NCBI GenBank assembly: GCA_947568835.1
Contig: OX387603.1
Span: 20,174,651-20,238,650, forward strand
DNA: 64,000 nt
Direction: 5' to 3'
Source of the DNA: Protonemura montana
Taxonomy: Eukaryota; Arthropoda; Insecta; Plecoptera; Nemouridae
Made by a program: the position numbers and the translations under genes. Positions 11,511 through 21,338 of this stretch are shown one piece after another; positions within the stretch are counted from its first letter, which is position 1; each line of letters opens with the position of its first letter. Below the pieces are notes generated by a model, which worked only from the letters and a program-made list of their open reading frames with translations, did not search any database and was not told where the DNA came from.

Positions 11511-11755
11511 GCGTGTTGGAAACACCGGTTCTCATTAGATCACCGAAGTTAAGCAACACTGCTCAGCGTCAGGTATTGGATGGGTGACCATCATACACAA
11601 TATGACAAGTTCTGTTTGGGAGAGAGGTTGGAGGGATGAAAGTTAATACAGCAACTTCATTCGCTTTGCTTATCAAACACTCGACTGCATGGGTTTGTGG
11701 AGGAATCCTGCTGTTCGAGTTGTACCTTCCTGAAAGCCTTCCTGGAAAATACCTA
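11511..11755 (+). mobile_element. 5S-rRNA-derived SINE, head and body
   Basis: The head (11511-11590) matches the internal promoter part of 5S rRNA: ACACCGGTTCTC, GATCACCGAAGTTAAGCAAC and TGGATGGGTGACCATC. The body (11591-11755) matches the reverse complement of 24390-24555 through GAGAGAGGTTGGAGGGATGA, ACAGCAACTTCATT and GAGGAATCCTG. The 3' tail seen in the other copies is missing here. A 5S head with a separate body is the design of SINE3-class retroposons, which are transcribed by RNA polymerase III. Confidence 0.8.
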
Positions 11756-11759
11756 AATT

Positions 11760-13100
11760 TCAGCCGAACTTCTCAATTTCTATTCTCACCGTTTTCACAA
11801 TACTAAAGGCCAGTTAAATAAGCAGGTTAAACAAATACCAATCGCTATCTACACATTGTAATTTCGAGTCTAAGAGGATAATAGAAGTATCTGATTGGGT
11901 GTAACCATGGGGATGGGGATTAAAACTGCCCGTTTGCCCAAAGTTGTACACGCACCCCCAAGTAAATGTCATGGAGGAAAGAAATTAGGTCCACAGTTTT
12001 GTCAAAGGTCGGCAAACAAACCGTTACCAAACTTTTAACTCTTAATTTTTTTTATTCTTTTAAAGTTGATGGATTTAATGCTTCGGTATTTAATGGCAAA
12101 CATAAAAGTATGTGTACCTACCCAATTTTTATCACCAACTCTCCCGTTCCTATGGGGTGGTAATACATGAATACTACCATGTAGCAAGAGTGTTTACCAC
12201 ATTCAATGCTTAAAGATAAGATATGCTTTATAAATCATTAATGACAGACAAATATGAGATACAGTAATTTAAAATTAATATGAACATAATATAAAAGTAA
12301 TACAAAATATGAAATAAATATAATAAAATAAAGACGGGTCGTCTTCTGGACGCTATGTCGTTATCGTTGCACGATTAAAGTGCTCAATTACACTAGTTTA
12401 CCCCGAAGTTCTTAATTCACTGATGTCTGCCATGCCCCTTTTGCTTGTATTTATAGTAACATGGCATTGTTTCATCACCAAAAGTCATCTTTAAATTCAC
12501 TGCCATCCAAAAATGAATCGTCGTCAGAAGGAATTTCTATTCATTCGGTTTTATCATGTGTGGCTTTTATACCTGATCACTGACAGACCCAATGGGTGAG
12601 AGATCTCAGCCACAAAGATCAAAATAATTCTCATCATGCTTTACTTTTTAAACCAACTTTCAACCCTTGAACTAGACCATGCAGTACTCTTAGTGCATGG
12701 TGGTATTAGAGCATTACTACCCTTTTTTATGAATAGAACTTGTAATAATAATGAAAATACTGAAAGCGCACATGCATCGGTATGGTCTTAACGGCAGCGA
12801 GACTGATTATTGTGGTGTAATACGATAGCTTCTTTTACCGTCAATCCACAAATCTGAGCGCAAGCGATTTGAGGTATGAGTAAGTTTTACCGCCCTTGGA
12901 ATCGGCAGAAAAAAAATCCAGAAATGGTGGTAATGGTGTCTTAACACCTGTGTTACCACCATGCCTCTTTGAGTTAACAAACAAAAAACATTTTCTTATT
13001 AGCCGTTGCCAAGCAAAAAAAAAACATAATTTAAATGAATGTTAGGTTTATAACGGAACACTGAAAAATCGGCTCTTATATTGAAGAGTCATAGGATATA
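11760..13100. other. Intergenic, no gene recognised
   Basis: AT-rich sequence with short A/T runs (a TAATATAAAAG-like stretch near 12280-12330). No splice-consistent coding segment, RNA gene or repeat boundary was seen. Confidence 0.5.
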
Positions 13101-13108
13101 TTTATTCA

Positions 13109-13345
13109 TTTTTTTTATTTATTTATTTTATTTCCGTAACATACATGTTATTACAGTTATACTTCGTCAAACAATATAAAATTATTAATCATCATTAAAG
13201 AATTCTTCTATGTTATAAAACTCCATGCCCATTAGGTAAACTTTCACTATTTTTTTAAAGTTTTTGGGGCTGTCTATGTCTCTTAGACTGGCGGGCAGCG
13301 ATTTAAATAGTTTTGCTCCCTTAAAATAGAGGCCCGATATATTCA
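13109..13345 (-). mobile_element. LINE 3' end with AAATA-rich tail
   Basis: The minus strand encodes the last part of a LINE ORF2: GLYFKGAKLFKSLPASLRDI, then FKKIVKVYL and EFYNIEEFF, followed by a stop and ~100 bp of 3' UTR ending in an AATAAATAAATA-type tail near 13109-13130. It is 5'-truncated, as is usual for such copies. Confidence 0.75.
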
Positions 13346-13534
13346 TAGAGTAGATTCATATGATAGTACCTATAGTTCAAGCGTTTTCTGTCTGCTGAGC
13401 AAACGAGCCGGCAACACGTGGTAACAGCACACGATAACACTTGCGGCCGCCCTTACCTCTACAAGTGAATAAAAACGACTCGAAATATCGATATTAATCG
13501 TTAAGGTTAGCAATTTTCTTGAAATCGATTTTAT

Positions 13535-13850
13535 TTTTTCATCCGTTAATTTATTAATTTATTTCACAACTTTGACATGCATTTCTTTATAAATGCTATC
13601 GGATGTTGCTATCTTATTTGAATACTGCTAAGTTTAGCCTTCATTTCTTTAGAGGTTTTCGACAGTGGTAAAACCGCACCTCCCGGCAGATTATTCCATA
13701 GACGTACTCCCTCAGCGGCCAAACAGTACTTTCCGATGTCGGTTCTTGGTTGCAGCTGTTTTATTTTGTGATTGTGATCTTGTTGGGATCAATATGACGG
13801 CGGTTGAAGGAGCAGGTTGACTTCCTCCCATCCAGGTTCGTTGATGTATG
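13535..13850 (-). mobile_element. Second LINE 3' end, different subfamily
   Basis: Minus strand: KQLQPRTDIGKYCLAAEGV, then RLWNNLPGGAV and SKEMKAKL, a stop, and a short 3' part ending in an A/T tail near 13545-13560. The G-x-x-WNNLP motif is the common C-terminal signature of Jockey/CR1-like ORF2. The sequence differs from the neighbour at 13109-13345, so this is an independent insertion. Confidence 0.7.
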
Positions 13851-13976
13851 CTAATTAATAGGTTAATATACTAATTAATAATTACTAGATAATATTTAAT
13901 TTATGACATTTAACTCAAGTTAAAGCCAAATCATTTTTCGTTTTCTTCATTCTCCTTTTCATGCTCCTTTTCATTC

Positions 13977-14200
13977 ACAAACTTGTTTCATACTTCCTTA
14001 TCTAGCCAGATTTCTTTCTCTTCTACTTCATTCCATTTCCCACCTCTTGCTTGTACTTTATGTATCCATCTTTCTCTTGGTCTTCCTCTTCCCCTTCTCT
14101 CATATTCCAAGCTTAAAATCTTTTTCGGTCATCTTTTTTCCTCCATTCTCATAATTTTTCCAAACAATTTTAATCTTTCTTTCCCAATTTTAAAACATTA
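13977..14200 (-). mobile_element. LINE ORF2 C-terminal remnant (GRPR type), copy 1
   Basis: On the minus strand the peptide KERLKLFGKIMRMEEKR is followed, after an in-frame stop, by YERRGRGRPRERW and WNKFVNEKEHEKENE. The pattern of a GHVMRM-like block followed by RGRPRxRW is the end of many insect LINE ORF2 proteins. Related pieces lie at 17820-18060 and 62815-62960. Confidence 0.6.
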
Positions 14201-14814
14201 GGACTTAAACACATGAAAACACCTGACGGTTAGAATCACCTGCAAAACCCAACACGATGTAATAAAAACATGTCAGAAATGTCATTATACAATCTGGTAA
14301 ATGAGCCTTTAATCTTTAATATGCGTAAATGATGGAGAAATTATGTCGATTAGTGAAGTCTTGCGTAAAAAAGACACATTTTATTATATGGTTTTTAAGT
14401 GGTGAAATAAACTAACTTTTCCGATGTTTCACAACTTATGTCTGTAATCGAGGGTTCAAGTAGCGGCAACTTTTCTTCAACAACAAACGAACCAAAAATA
14501 TATTAAAAAAATCCTTTTCTAGACACCCTTAATGCAACTTACTAAATTTATCTAACCCAATAACTTAACAAGCTAATTTATGAGTCATTCCATGCGTCAT
14601 TCCAACAGCAAAAACCCGACCATTGTATGTATTAAAAATATTTGCTTGTACATACTGTGGGCCTCGGACAGAATTAAACAATTATTCAATGAAAGGTCAC
14701 ATTGTACTCTGCGTCGACGTTATGCCTATTATGCCTATTGCCTACCCCAAAATGTCCTAGAGCCACGGCATTAGTTGTAATGCTGCCATCTTCATCGAGT
14801 TTGTGGTGTGATAT

Positions 14815-14838
14815 GGGGGGGGGGGGGGGGGGGGGGGG
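14815..14838. repeat. Poly-G run, 24 nt
   Basis: 24 uninterrupted G within the duplicated segment. The matching site in copy 2 (18689-18700) has 12 G, so the run length varies between copies. Confidence 0.95.
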
Positions 14839-15373
14839 TTTAGGTCGTCATGATCAACATAGCAATGCAATGTGAACCTGTCAGCTGCCAGCCTTTACAC
14901 TCCATTGGATTGCTCCTCAAGAAATCTGTACTTTAGACCCAGGTCAGTTGCACGGTGTGTCCCCGACGAAATCTCTCGGAAAGAATGACAAATATTAAAA
15001 CATAACACTAAAGTGAAAGATTATCAGTTGAAAAAGGCAAAGCAAAACAAATTAATCCAGGAATCTTTTCAAAGAGACCAGTAGTCAATTTCTCGGTTAG
15101 AAAGATTCCCCGAGAGGAAACGTAGAAATCTACAGAAAGGAAACCTACAGTGGCAGACGCCAGGCTGATCATGTAAGTAGCATGAAACAAATCAGTGTCT
15201 CTCAACAAGTCAATGGAACGCTGAAGAATATTAACCTTGGAGGGTTCATAGGAATACCGACTGATTCCATTTCCTATGTAGCTCAGCCACAAGGTAGACA
15301 TTACGGTGCAATCCGGACGGCCAGAAGGTGAATGTGACAATTCAAGGAGGGCTCATACGCTATTTTACTCTCA

Positions 15374-15876
15374 ATGTGACTTAATTAGTCAAGAACACTC
15401 ACATCTAACAAATGCTAACATAGTTAAAATTAATCTAATTAAACATCCGCAATTAAAGTAAGAGAATTTGCAGTTCTTTAGCATCTGCATGCCTGGAAAA
15501 CATTTGGTCAGTGATAGCAGCCGTGGACGCCATTGCTGTTATCACCTAGATCCACTTCAAAAACCGGTCAGCCAATGGGAGCCGAGCTTCAGTCGATCGA
15601 AGGTAGGAGGCTGGGTCGATCGAGCACGTGTAGTGACGTCACTTGCACAGCGATACAGTAGGTTTCAGGCGATACTCTTCGGTCGGCTACTCACCTGATA
15701 CGAAGAGACAAATTTTCGCCTCGTTTTAGACGATTATTTCAGTCGAAACTTGTCATGGTTGGATTAACCGTACGTATAGGCAGTCCCGTGGCACTCACGC
15801 GTACCACGAGTTGCTTCAAAGTTTTCACAGGTAAACGAAACATTCTGAAGACGTGATACTTTTCCAGATTAATTTT
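15374..15876 (+). promoter_or_regulatory. Promoter-like module with mini-exon, copy B
   Basis: Ordered pol II promoter-type motifs: CCAAT 15572-15576, CACGTG 15625-15630, the palindrome TGACGTCA 15634-15641, and an arthropod-type initiator TCAGT with A at 15741. An ATG follows at 15755 and a 76-nt open stretch (25 codons plus one base) ends at 15830, followed by GTAAAC, a good splice donor. The block from the initiator to the donor is identical to copy A and differs at one base from copy C. The function is unknown. It could be the first exon of a multicopy gene or the promoter of a transposable element. Confidence 0.6.
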
Positions 15877-15996
15877 CATTTCATTTTTTATAACTTTTTA
15901 AACTGCCTTATTTATTTTCCTAAAATAAACTAAAATAAACTGCATTGTAAATGCATTCAAGAGACTACAGGCCTACGAGTGAATTTATTTTGTGGT

Positions 15997-16250
15997 GTTT
16001 AACGACGTACTGTTTTGACATCTGGCCATGCGGCACTGGTCTAATGGCGTCGGGGAATGAGTGGATGATGATGAGTATGATGATGATGAAGATGATGATG
16101 ATGATGATGAACCTAACCTAGCCTGGAAGGGAGGAGGGAAAACCCGCTACCGGCACATAGCCTACTCCTGTCGAAAAGCACAAAGGGGACCAACGGCTTA
16201 ACGTCACTTCCGAAGGACGGTACAACTCAAACAGCAGGATTCCACGACTA
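15997..16250 (-). mobile_element. 5S-derived SINE, 3' part only (copy in segment 1)
   Basis: Minus-strand SINE body end and tail. It shares CATCTGGCCATGCGGCACTG, GGTCTAATGGCGTCG, a variable GATGAT microsatellite, AACCTAACCTAGCCTGG and GGGGACCAACGGCTTA with the crumbs-intron copy at 24226-24560. The 5S head is absent. Confidence 0.72.
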
Positions 16251-16639
16251 TTCGATGATTGTCAAAATAATTTAAATCTAAAAGTTGCACAATAATAATT
16301 ACAATAAAAATACAACAATAATAATAATAATAAAAATAATAGTACGTATTTTTATTCCATGATTGGTTACAGTTATAAAATTGAAAAGTAATTTTGCATA
16401 CTCTGAAACATTTTACATATTTTGAAAAGCATAAGAATTTATTTTACATTTAAATCATACATACATAATGTCATTTTAAATTAATTAAATCATATCTTTT
16501 TAATAATCGTTTACAGAGTAGAAAAAAATGTGCCATTAGGAATTGTTTAGGTACAATTGTTTGTCATTCAGTCTTGCTCAAATATTGAAAGGAAGTTGAT
16601 AAAACATCTTCGCTCCATTTCAGATTGGTCCTTTGGTAA

Positions 16640-17276
16640 ATAATTGAGTTGTCAACTCATACCATTTGGTATTGGTCTACCATGGTATCATACCATGGTC
16701 TATTTTGCCAACATCCATTCCCACTTACAATACGCCATCATACTCTGGGGCCACAGTGCTCAAGCGAATAGAATTTTTAAAATACAAAAGAGAGCAATCC
16801 GCATAATGGCCAAGGCCAGTAGTGACCCTTGTGCCGATATATTCATTAAAGACTCATGCCGGCCCCTTTTCAAAAAGTTTCATATTCTACCATTACCATG
16901 TGTATATATATTCAACTGCATTATTTTTGTACATAACAACAAACAAACAGCCCCTCCCAAAGACCGCCCCTCCTAATAGCAACCCGCATGACATTAGGAA
17001 GACAGGAAACCTTCCCCTAGCAAAACACCAGCTCTCAATTTTAACTAAAGGCCCTCATTATGCTGGAGCCAAATTGTACAATGCTCTCCCGACACAGATT
17101 AAAGCTAGCAGTGAAAATAATTTTAATTATAAGCGAAAAGAATTTTTATTGTTTTACTGTTTTTACTCTTCTGACGAATATTGTGAAAAATGTAAATATT
17201 TGTAAATACATTTTATATCAAACTATAGGAATTATCCTGACTGTCTCTATATCTTTGTGATTCTTTGGACAATAAA

Positions 17277-17305
<29 letters not shown>
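16640..17305 (+). mobile_element. LINE ORF2 C-terminus with (TTA)n tail
   Basis: Plus-strand peptide pieces MVYFANIHSHLQYAIILWG, then IFKIQKRAIRIM, CRPLFKKFHILPLPC and, after a frame change near 16950, GAKLYNALPTQIK. This is the standard order at the C-terminus of a Jockey/CR1-like reverse transcriptase ORF. It ends in ATTATTATTATT repeats at 17276-17310 after AATAAA, a typical LINE 3' end. It is 5'-truncated and frameshifted. Confidence 0.82.
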
Positions 17306-17312
<7 letters not shown>

Positions 17313-17636
17313 TCTCCAGGTGAGATTGTAAGTGCTAGATTATTGATTTGCGTCCACGATTTTGATCGAAAGTCAATTGTTAGATCTAAGAACATGTCTT
17401 CATCCTTTACCCTTAAGGTAAATATGTGGCAACTTCTTGTATGTATCAATCAGTTTACTGCTCTGATGGGGTTTTTTAATTAATCAGCCCAGCTTATTCG
17501 GAGTTACGCTTTAAGTAATTGTGATTTAAATGACAAAATTTTCATTTAATTTTGGTTTAAAAGTAATTGTCATTGAAGATTTAACTCCATTCTTCCATTT
17601 GTTTAACCATTGTTTAAGGCTACGGGATTAAAAAAA

Positions 17637-17794
17637 GATTATAACAAGATTATAACAAGATTATAACAAGATTATAACAAGATTATAACTAGATTATAAC
17701 TAGATTATAACAAGATTATAACAAGATTATAACAAGATTATAACAAGATTATAACAAGATTATAACAAGATTATAACAAGATTATAACAAGATT
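17637..17794. repeat. 11-bp tandem array, about 14 units
   Basis: Unit AAGATTATAAC repeated head to tail. Two adjacent units near 17688-17702 read TAGATTATAAC instead of AAGATTATAAC. The array abuts the left edge of duplicated segment copy 2. Confidence 0.95.
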
Positions 17795-19221
17795 TACAAA
17801 CTTGTGACATACATCTTTGCTAGCTAGGTTTCTTAGCTTATCTAGTTAGATTTTTTTCTCTTCTTCATTCCATTTTCTACCTCTTGCTTGTACTTAATGT
17901 TTCCATCTTTCTCTAGGTCTTCCTCTTTTCCTTCTCTCATATTCCAAGCTTAAAGTCTTTTTCGGTAATTTTTTTTCCTCCATTCTCATAATTTTTCCAA
18001 ATAATTTTAATCTTTCTTTACGAATTTAAAACATAAGCTCTCTATATTTAATATTTCTTCGACTTGAACACATAAAAACTCCTGACGGTCAGAATCATGT
18101 GCAAAACCCAACACGATGTAATAAAAACATGTCAGAAATGTCATTATGCAATCTGGTAAATGAGTTTTTAATCTTTAATATGCGTAAATGATGGAGAGAT
18201 TATGATGATTAATGAAGTCTTACGTAAAAAAAAACACATTTTATTTTATGGTTTTTAAGTGGTGAGAAAATTAGCTAATTATCCGATGTTTCGCAAACTT
18301 ATGTCTGAAATCGCGGGTTAAAGTAGCGGCAACTTTTCTTTGACAGCAAACGAACCAAAAATATCTTTAAAAAATCCCTTTCCAGGCCTTTTCCAATCCT
18401 TAATGCAACTTACGAAAAGTAAGATGATCCAAAGGCACCCAATAACTAAACAAACTAATTTATGAGTCATTCCATGTGTCATTCCAACAGCAAAAAACCT
18501 GACCACTGTTTATATAAAAAATATTTGCTTGTACATACTGTGGGCCTCGGACAGAATTCAACAATTATTCAATAAAAGGTCACATTGTACTCTGCGTCGA
18601 CGTTATGCCTATTGCCTACCCCAAAGTGCCCTCGAGCCACGGCATTAGTTGTGATACTGGGATCTTCATGGAGTTTGTGGTGTGATAAGGGGGGGGGGGG
18701 AGGTTAGGTCGTTATACTTAACATAGCAATGCAATGTGAACCTGTCAGCTGCCAGCCTTTACACTCCATTGGATTGCTCCTCAAGAAATCTGTACTCTAG
18801 ACCCAGGTCAGTTGCACGGTGTGTCCCCGACGAAATCTCTCGGAAATAATGAGAAATGCTAAAACGTAACACTAAAGTGAAAGATCATCAGTTGAAAAAG
18901 GCGCAATTAAATAAAATAGCCAGCCATCTTATAAGGGAGATCAAAAGGTGTAGTCAATTTCACGCTTTGAAAGAGAAAACGTAGAAATCTACAGAAAGAA
19001 AACCTACAGTGGAAATCGATGGAAAGGTCGAGTGACGCTAGGCTGATCATGTAAGTTAGCATGAGACAAATCAGTGTCTCTCAACGAGTCAATGGAACGC
19101 TAAAGATACCGACTGGTTCCATTTCCTATGTAGCTCGGCCACAAGGTAGACATGACGATGCAATCCGGACAGCTAGTCTCTGTATGTCACGATTACGGGC
19201 TCATACGCAATTTTACTCTCA

Positions 19222-19716
19222 ATGTGACTTGATTTAGTCAAGAACGCTCACATCAACAAATGCTAACATAGTTGAAATTAATCTAATTAAACATCGGCAA
19301 TTAAAGTACGAGAATTTGCAGTTCTTTAGCATCTGCATGCCTGGAAAACATTTGGTCTGTGATAGCAGCCGTGGACGCCATTGCTGTTATCACCTAGATC
19401 CACTTCAAAAACCGGTCAGCCAATGGGAGTCGAGCTTCAGTCGATCGAAAGTACGAGGCGGGTTCGATCGAGCACGTGTTGTGACGTCACTTGAACAGCG
19501 ATGCTGTAGGTTTCAGGCGATACTCTTCTGTCGGCTACTCGCCTGGTACGAAGAGACACATTTTCGCCTCGTTTTAGACGATTATTTCAGTTGAAACTTG
19601 TCATGGTTGGATTAACCGTACGTATAGGCAGTCCCGTGGCACTCACGCGTACCACGAGTTGCTTCAAAGTTTTCACAGGTAAAGGAAACATTCTGAAGAC
19701 GTGATACTTTTCCAGA
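19222..19716 (+). promoter_or_regulatory. Promoter-like module with mini-exon, copy C
   Basis: Same order of motifs as copy B: CCAAT, CACGTG, TGACGTCA, then an initiator whose core reads TCAGTT here instead of TCAGTC. The ATG is at 19603, the 76-nt open block ends at 19678, and the donor GTAAAG follows. The open block has no differences from copies A and B. Confidence 0.6.
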
Positions 19717-19836
19717 TTAATTTTCATTTCATTTTTTATAACTTTTTAAACTGCCTTATTTATTTTCCTAAAATAAACTAAAATAAACTGCATTGTAAAT
19801 GCATTCAAGAGACTACAGGCCTACGAGTGAATTTAT

Positions 19837-20065
19837 TTTGTGGTGTTTAACGACGTACTGTTTTGACATCTGGCCATGCGGCACTGGTCTAATGACGTCG
19901 GGGAATGAGTGGATGATGATGAGTATGATGATGATGAAGATGATGATGATGATGAACCTAACCTAGCCTGGAAGGGAGGAGGGAAAACCCGCTACAGGCA
20001 CATAGCCTACTCCTGTCGAAAAGCACCAAGGGGCACACCGGCTTAACGTCCCTTCCGAAGTTGAT
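19837..20065 (-). mobile_element. 5S-derived SINE, 3' part only (copy in segment 2)
   Basis: Counterpart of 15997-16250, sharing the GCGGCACTGGTCTAATG block, a shorter GATGAT microsatellite and AACCTAACCTAGCCTGG. It was carried with the duplicated segment rather than inserted independently, because its position within the segment is the same. Confidence 0.72.
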
Positions 20066-20169
20066 GATTGTCAAAATAATGTTAATCTAAAAGTTGCACA
20101 ATAATAATAACAATAATAATAATAATAATACGTATTTTTATTCCATGATTGGAATACGACATCCAACAT

Positions 20170-20345
20170 CCACAAGTGGTAACTGGAGTCAGGATACTTA
20201 TATATCTTAAAAATGCGGCATATCACATACATCCGCTTACTCGTGCGGTTAAAGGCATCGAATTCGTCGGTCACCTGGTAACTGGAGAGTGGAAAACCTA
20301 GGTTCGAATCACGTTCGGTCCTCGACGCAGTTTCGATCTCCGACA
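20170..20345 (+). repeat. tRNA-like (pol III type) repeat unit 1
   Basis: Contains a D-arm/A-box-like GTGCGGTTAAAGGC and a B box in CTAGGTTCGAATC, followed by ACGTTCGGTCCTCGACGCAG. It shares GGAGTCAGGAtACTTATATAT and the whole tRNA-like part with the unit at 20765-20935. It does not fold as a full tRNA by eye and is probably a tRNA-derived SINE. Confidence 0.6.
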
Positions 20346-20435
20346 ATTTTATATATGTTTTGATTGTTTGTGAGCTGGTTCTCTCGTTTGGTAGTATGGT
20401 ACCGTTTGATACCTCAGAGACTTGCAGTAGTTACC

Positions 20436-21160
20436 AATTCTGCCAACGGGTGGCGCTGATTGACGCGAACACTCAGTACCGTTCTAATACTCTTAATGCG
20501 ATACGTAACATGGGGTTTAAGTTGGATTCGGGGTTGTGGAAACGGCCCGCAAAATTGGCGGGAGCGACTGGCGCAGAGCGCGTTTAGCGCCTGGCAGTTT
20601 TGCTACTGTTGGAACCCTACGCTCAAACATAAAACGGCAAAGGATTACAACTGGGCCGTGGAACGCACGTGATTCATGAAAGGTAAAGAGTCAAAGGTAT
20701 CCAATACCTGGATAAAACTCACACGACGGAGGGAGCTTTCAACTGTTCGAATGTATTTTCCACCCGTGTTCGTTGGAGTCAGGAGACTTATATATTTCAA
20801 AAATGCGACAAAACGAAAGGTCCACATGGTATTGTGGTAAAAGGCATCGAATTCTATGACCACTTGATCAGTGGAGTGCGGAGACCCTAGGTTCGAATCA
20901 CGTTCGGTCCTCGACGCAGTTTCACACTCTACATTTTTGTTTTTTTGTTTTGGCGTATGATTAAGACAGTAGCAAAATTGCCGGGCGCTCCTGGCGCTCC
21001 GCGCCAGTCTCGCCCGCCAATTTTGCGGGCCGTTCCCACGACCCCAGACCCCACCTAACCCCGTGTGCAGCTCCTAAGTCTAGCATCAAGTATATAGGAA
21101 CGGTAGGTACTTAGTGTTAGCTTCAACCAGCGCCACCTATTAGCAGAAATATATACTACA
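20436..21160. repeat. ~190-bp imperfect inverted repeat, GC-rich arms
   Basis: The left arm 20436-20625 and right arm 20960-21160 are reverse complements: TTCTGCcaacgGGTGGCGCTG, then GGAAACGGCCCGCAAAATTG, GCGGG and TTTTGCTACTGT on the left, mirrored on the right. tRNA-like unit 2 lies in the spacer. The arms are much richer in GC than their surroundings, so the pair could form a foldback. Confidence 0.7.
20765..20935 (+). repeat. tRNA-like (pol III type) repeat unit 2
   Basis: Direct repeat of 20170-20345 about 600 bp downstream. It has GGTATTGTGGTAAAAGGCATC as the A-box region and CTAGGTTCGAATC as the B box, followed by the same CGTTCGGTCCTCGACGCAG. The segment before the A box is also shared (ACTTATATAT then AAAAATGCGACA). 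Confidence 0.6.
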
Positions 21161-21263
21161 CTCTGGACTTATAATACTTTTTCATATCCCTCCTCATTAC
21201 CATCATGCTTCTCTTCTTTATAGTTTAGCAAATTTATCTACATTAAAGCATCCCAAATTATAT

Positions 21264-21338
21264 CTGCTCTCGTGGTCGCGTGGTTAAGCTAACCGATTGC
21301 TGTGCGGCAAGGCCCACTTTCGATTCCCTGCCTTATGA
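21264..21338 (+). repeat. tRNA-like sequence, probably a SINE head
   Basis: CGTGGTCGCGTGGTTAAGCT resembles a tRNA 5' half with A box, and CTTTCGATTCC 47 nt later resembles a B box with one change. There is no clear acceptor stem, so a decayed tRNA-derived repeat is more likely than a tRNA gene. Confidence 0.5.

Larger units (their letters stand above)
13977..16368. repeat. ~2.4-kb duplicated segment, copy 1
   Basis: Collinear with 17796-20152. Shared landmarks in order: a LINE C-terminal remnant on the minus strand (RGRGRPRERW) at 13977-14200; an AT-rich stretch; a poly-G run; the promoter-like module; a SINE tail; and a common right edge at TTATTCCATGATTGG. The copies differ by many substitutions and several indels, so the duplication is not recent. 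It could be a segmental duplication or two copies of one composite element; no target duplication was found. Confidence 0.8.
17796..20152. repeat. ~2.4-kb duplicated segment, copy 2
   Basis: Direct copy of 13977-16368, offset by about 3.85 kb. It includes a GRPR-type LINE remnant (17820-18060, minus), a 12-G run (18689-18700), promoter module copy C and a SINE tail (19837-20065, minus). The right edge TTATTCCATGATTGG matches copy 1 and the flanks beyond it differ. Confidence 0.8.

Noticed and set aside
11511-11600. Possible 5S rRNA gene
   Set aside because: Only the central part of 5S is present, the 3' end is replaced by a SINE body found elsewhere, and no T-run terminator follows.
17213-17483. 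ORFs encoding runs of Ile on both strands
   Set aside because: Translation of the (TTA)n tail of the LINE.
17637-17794. CRISPR-like array
   Set aside because: Units are directly adjacent with no spacers; a simple tandem repeat.
20230-20330. Possible tRNA gene
   Set aside because: A and B boxes are present but no acceptor or anticodon stem pairs cleanly, and the unit is repeated; treated as a tRNA-like repeat.
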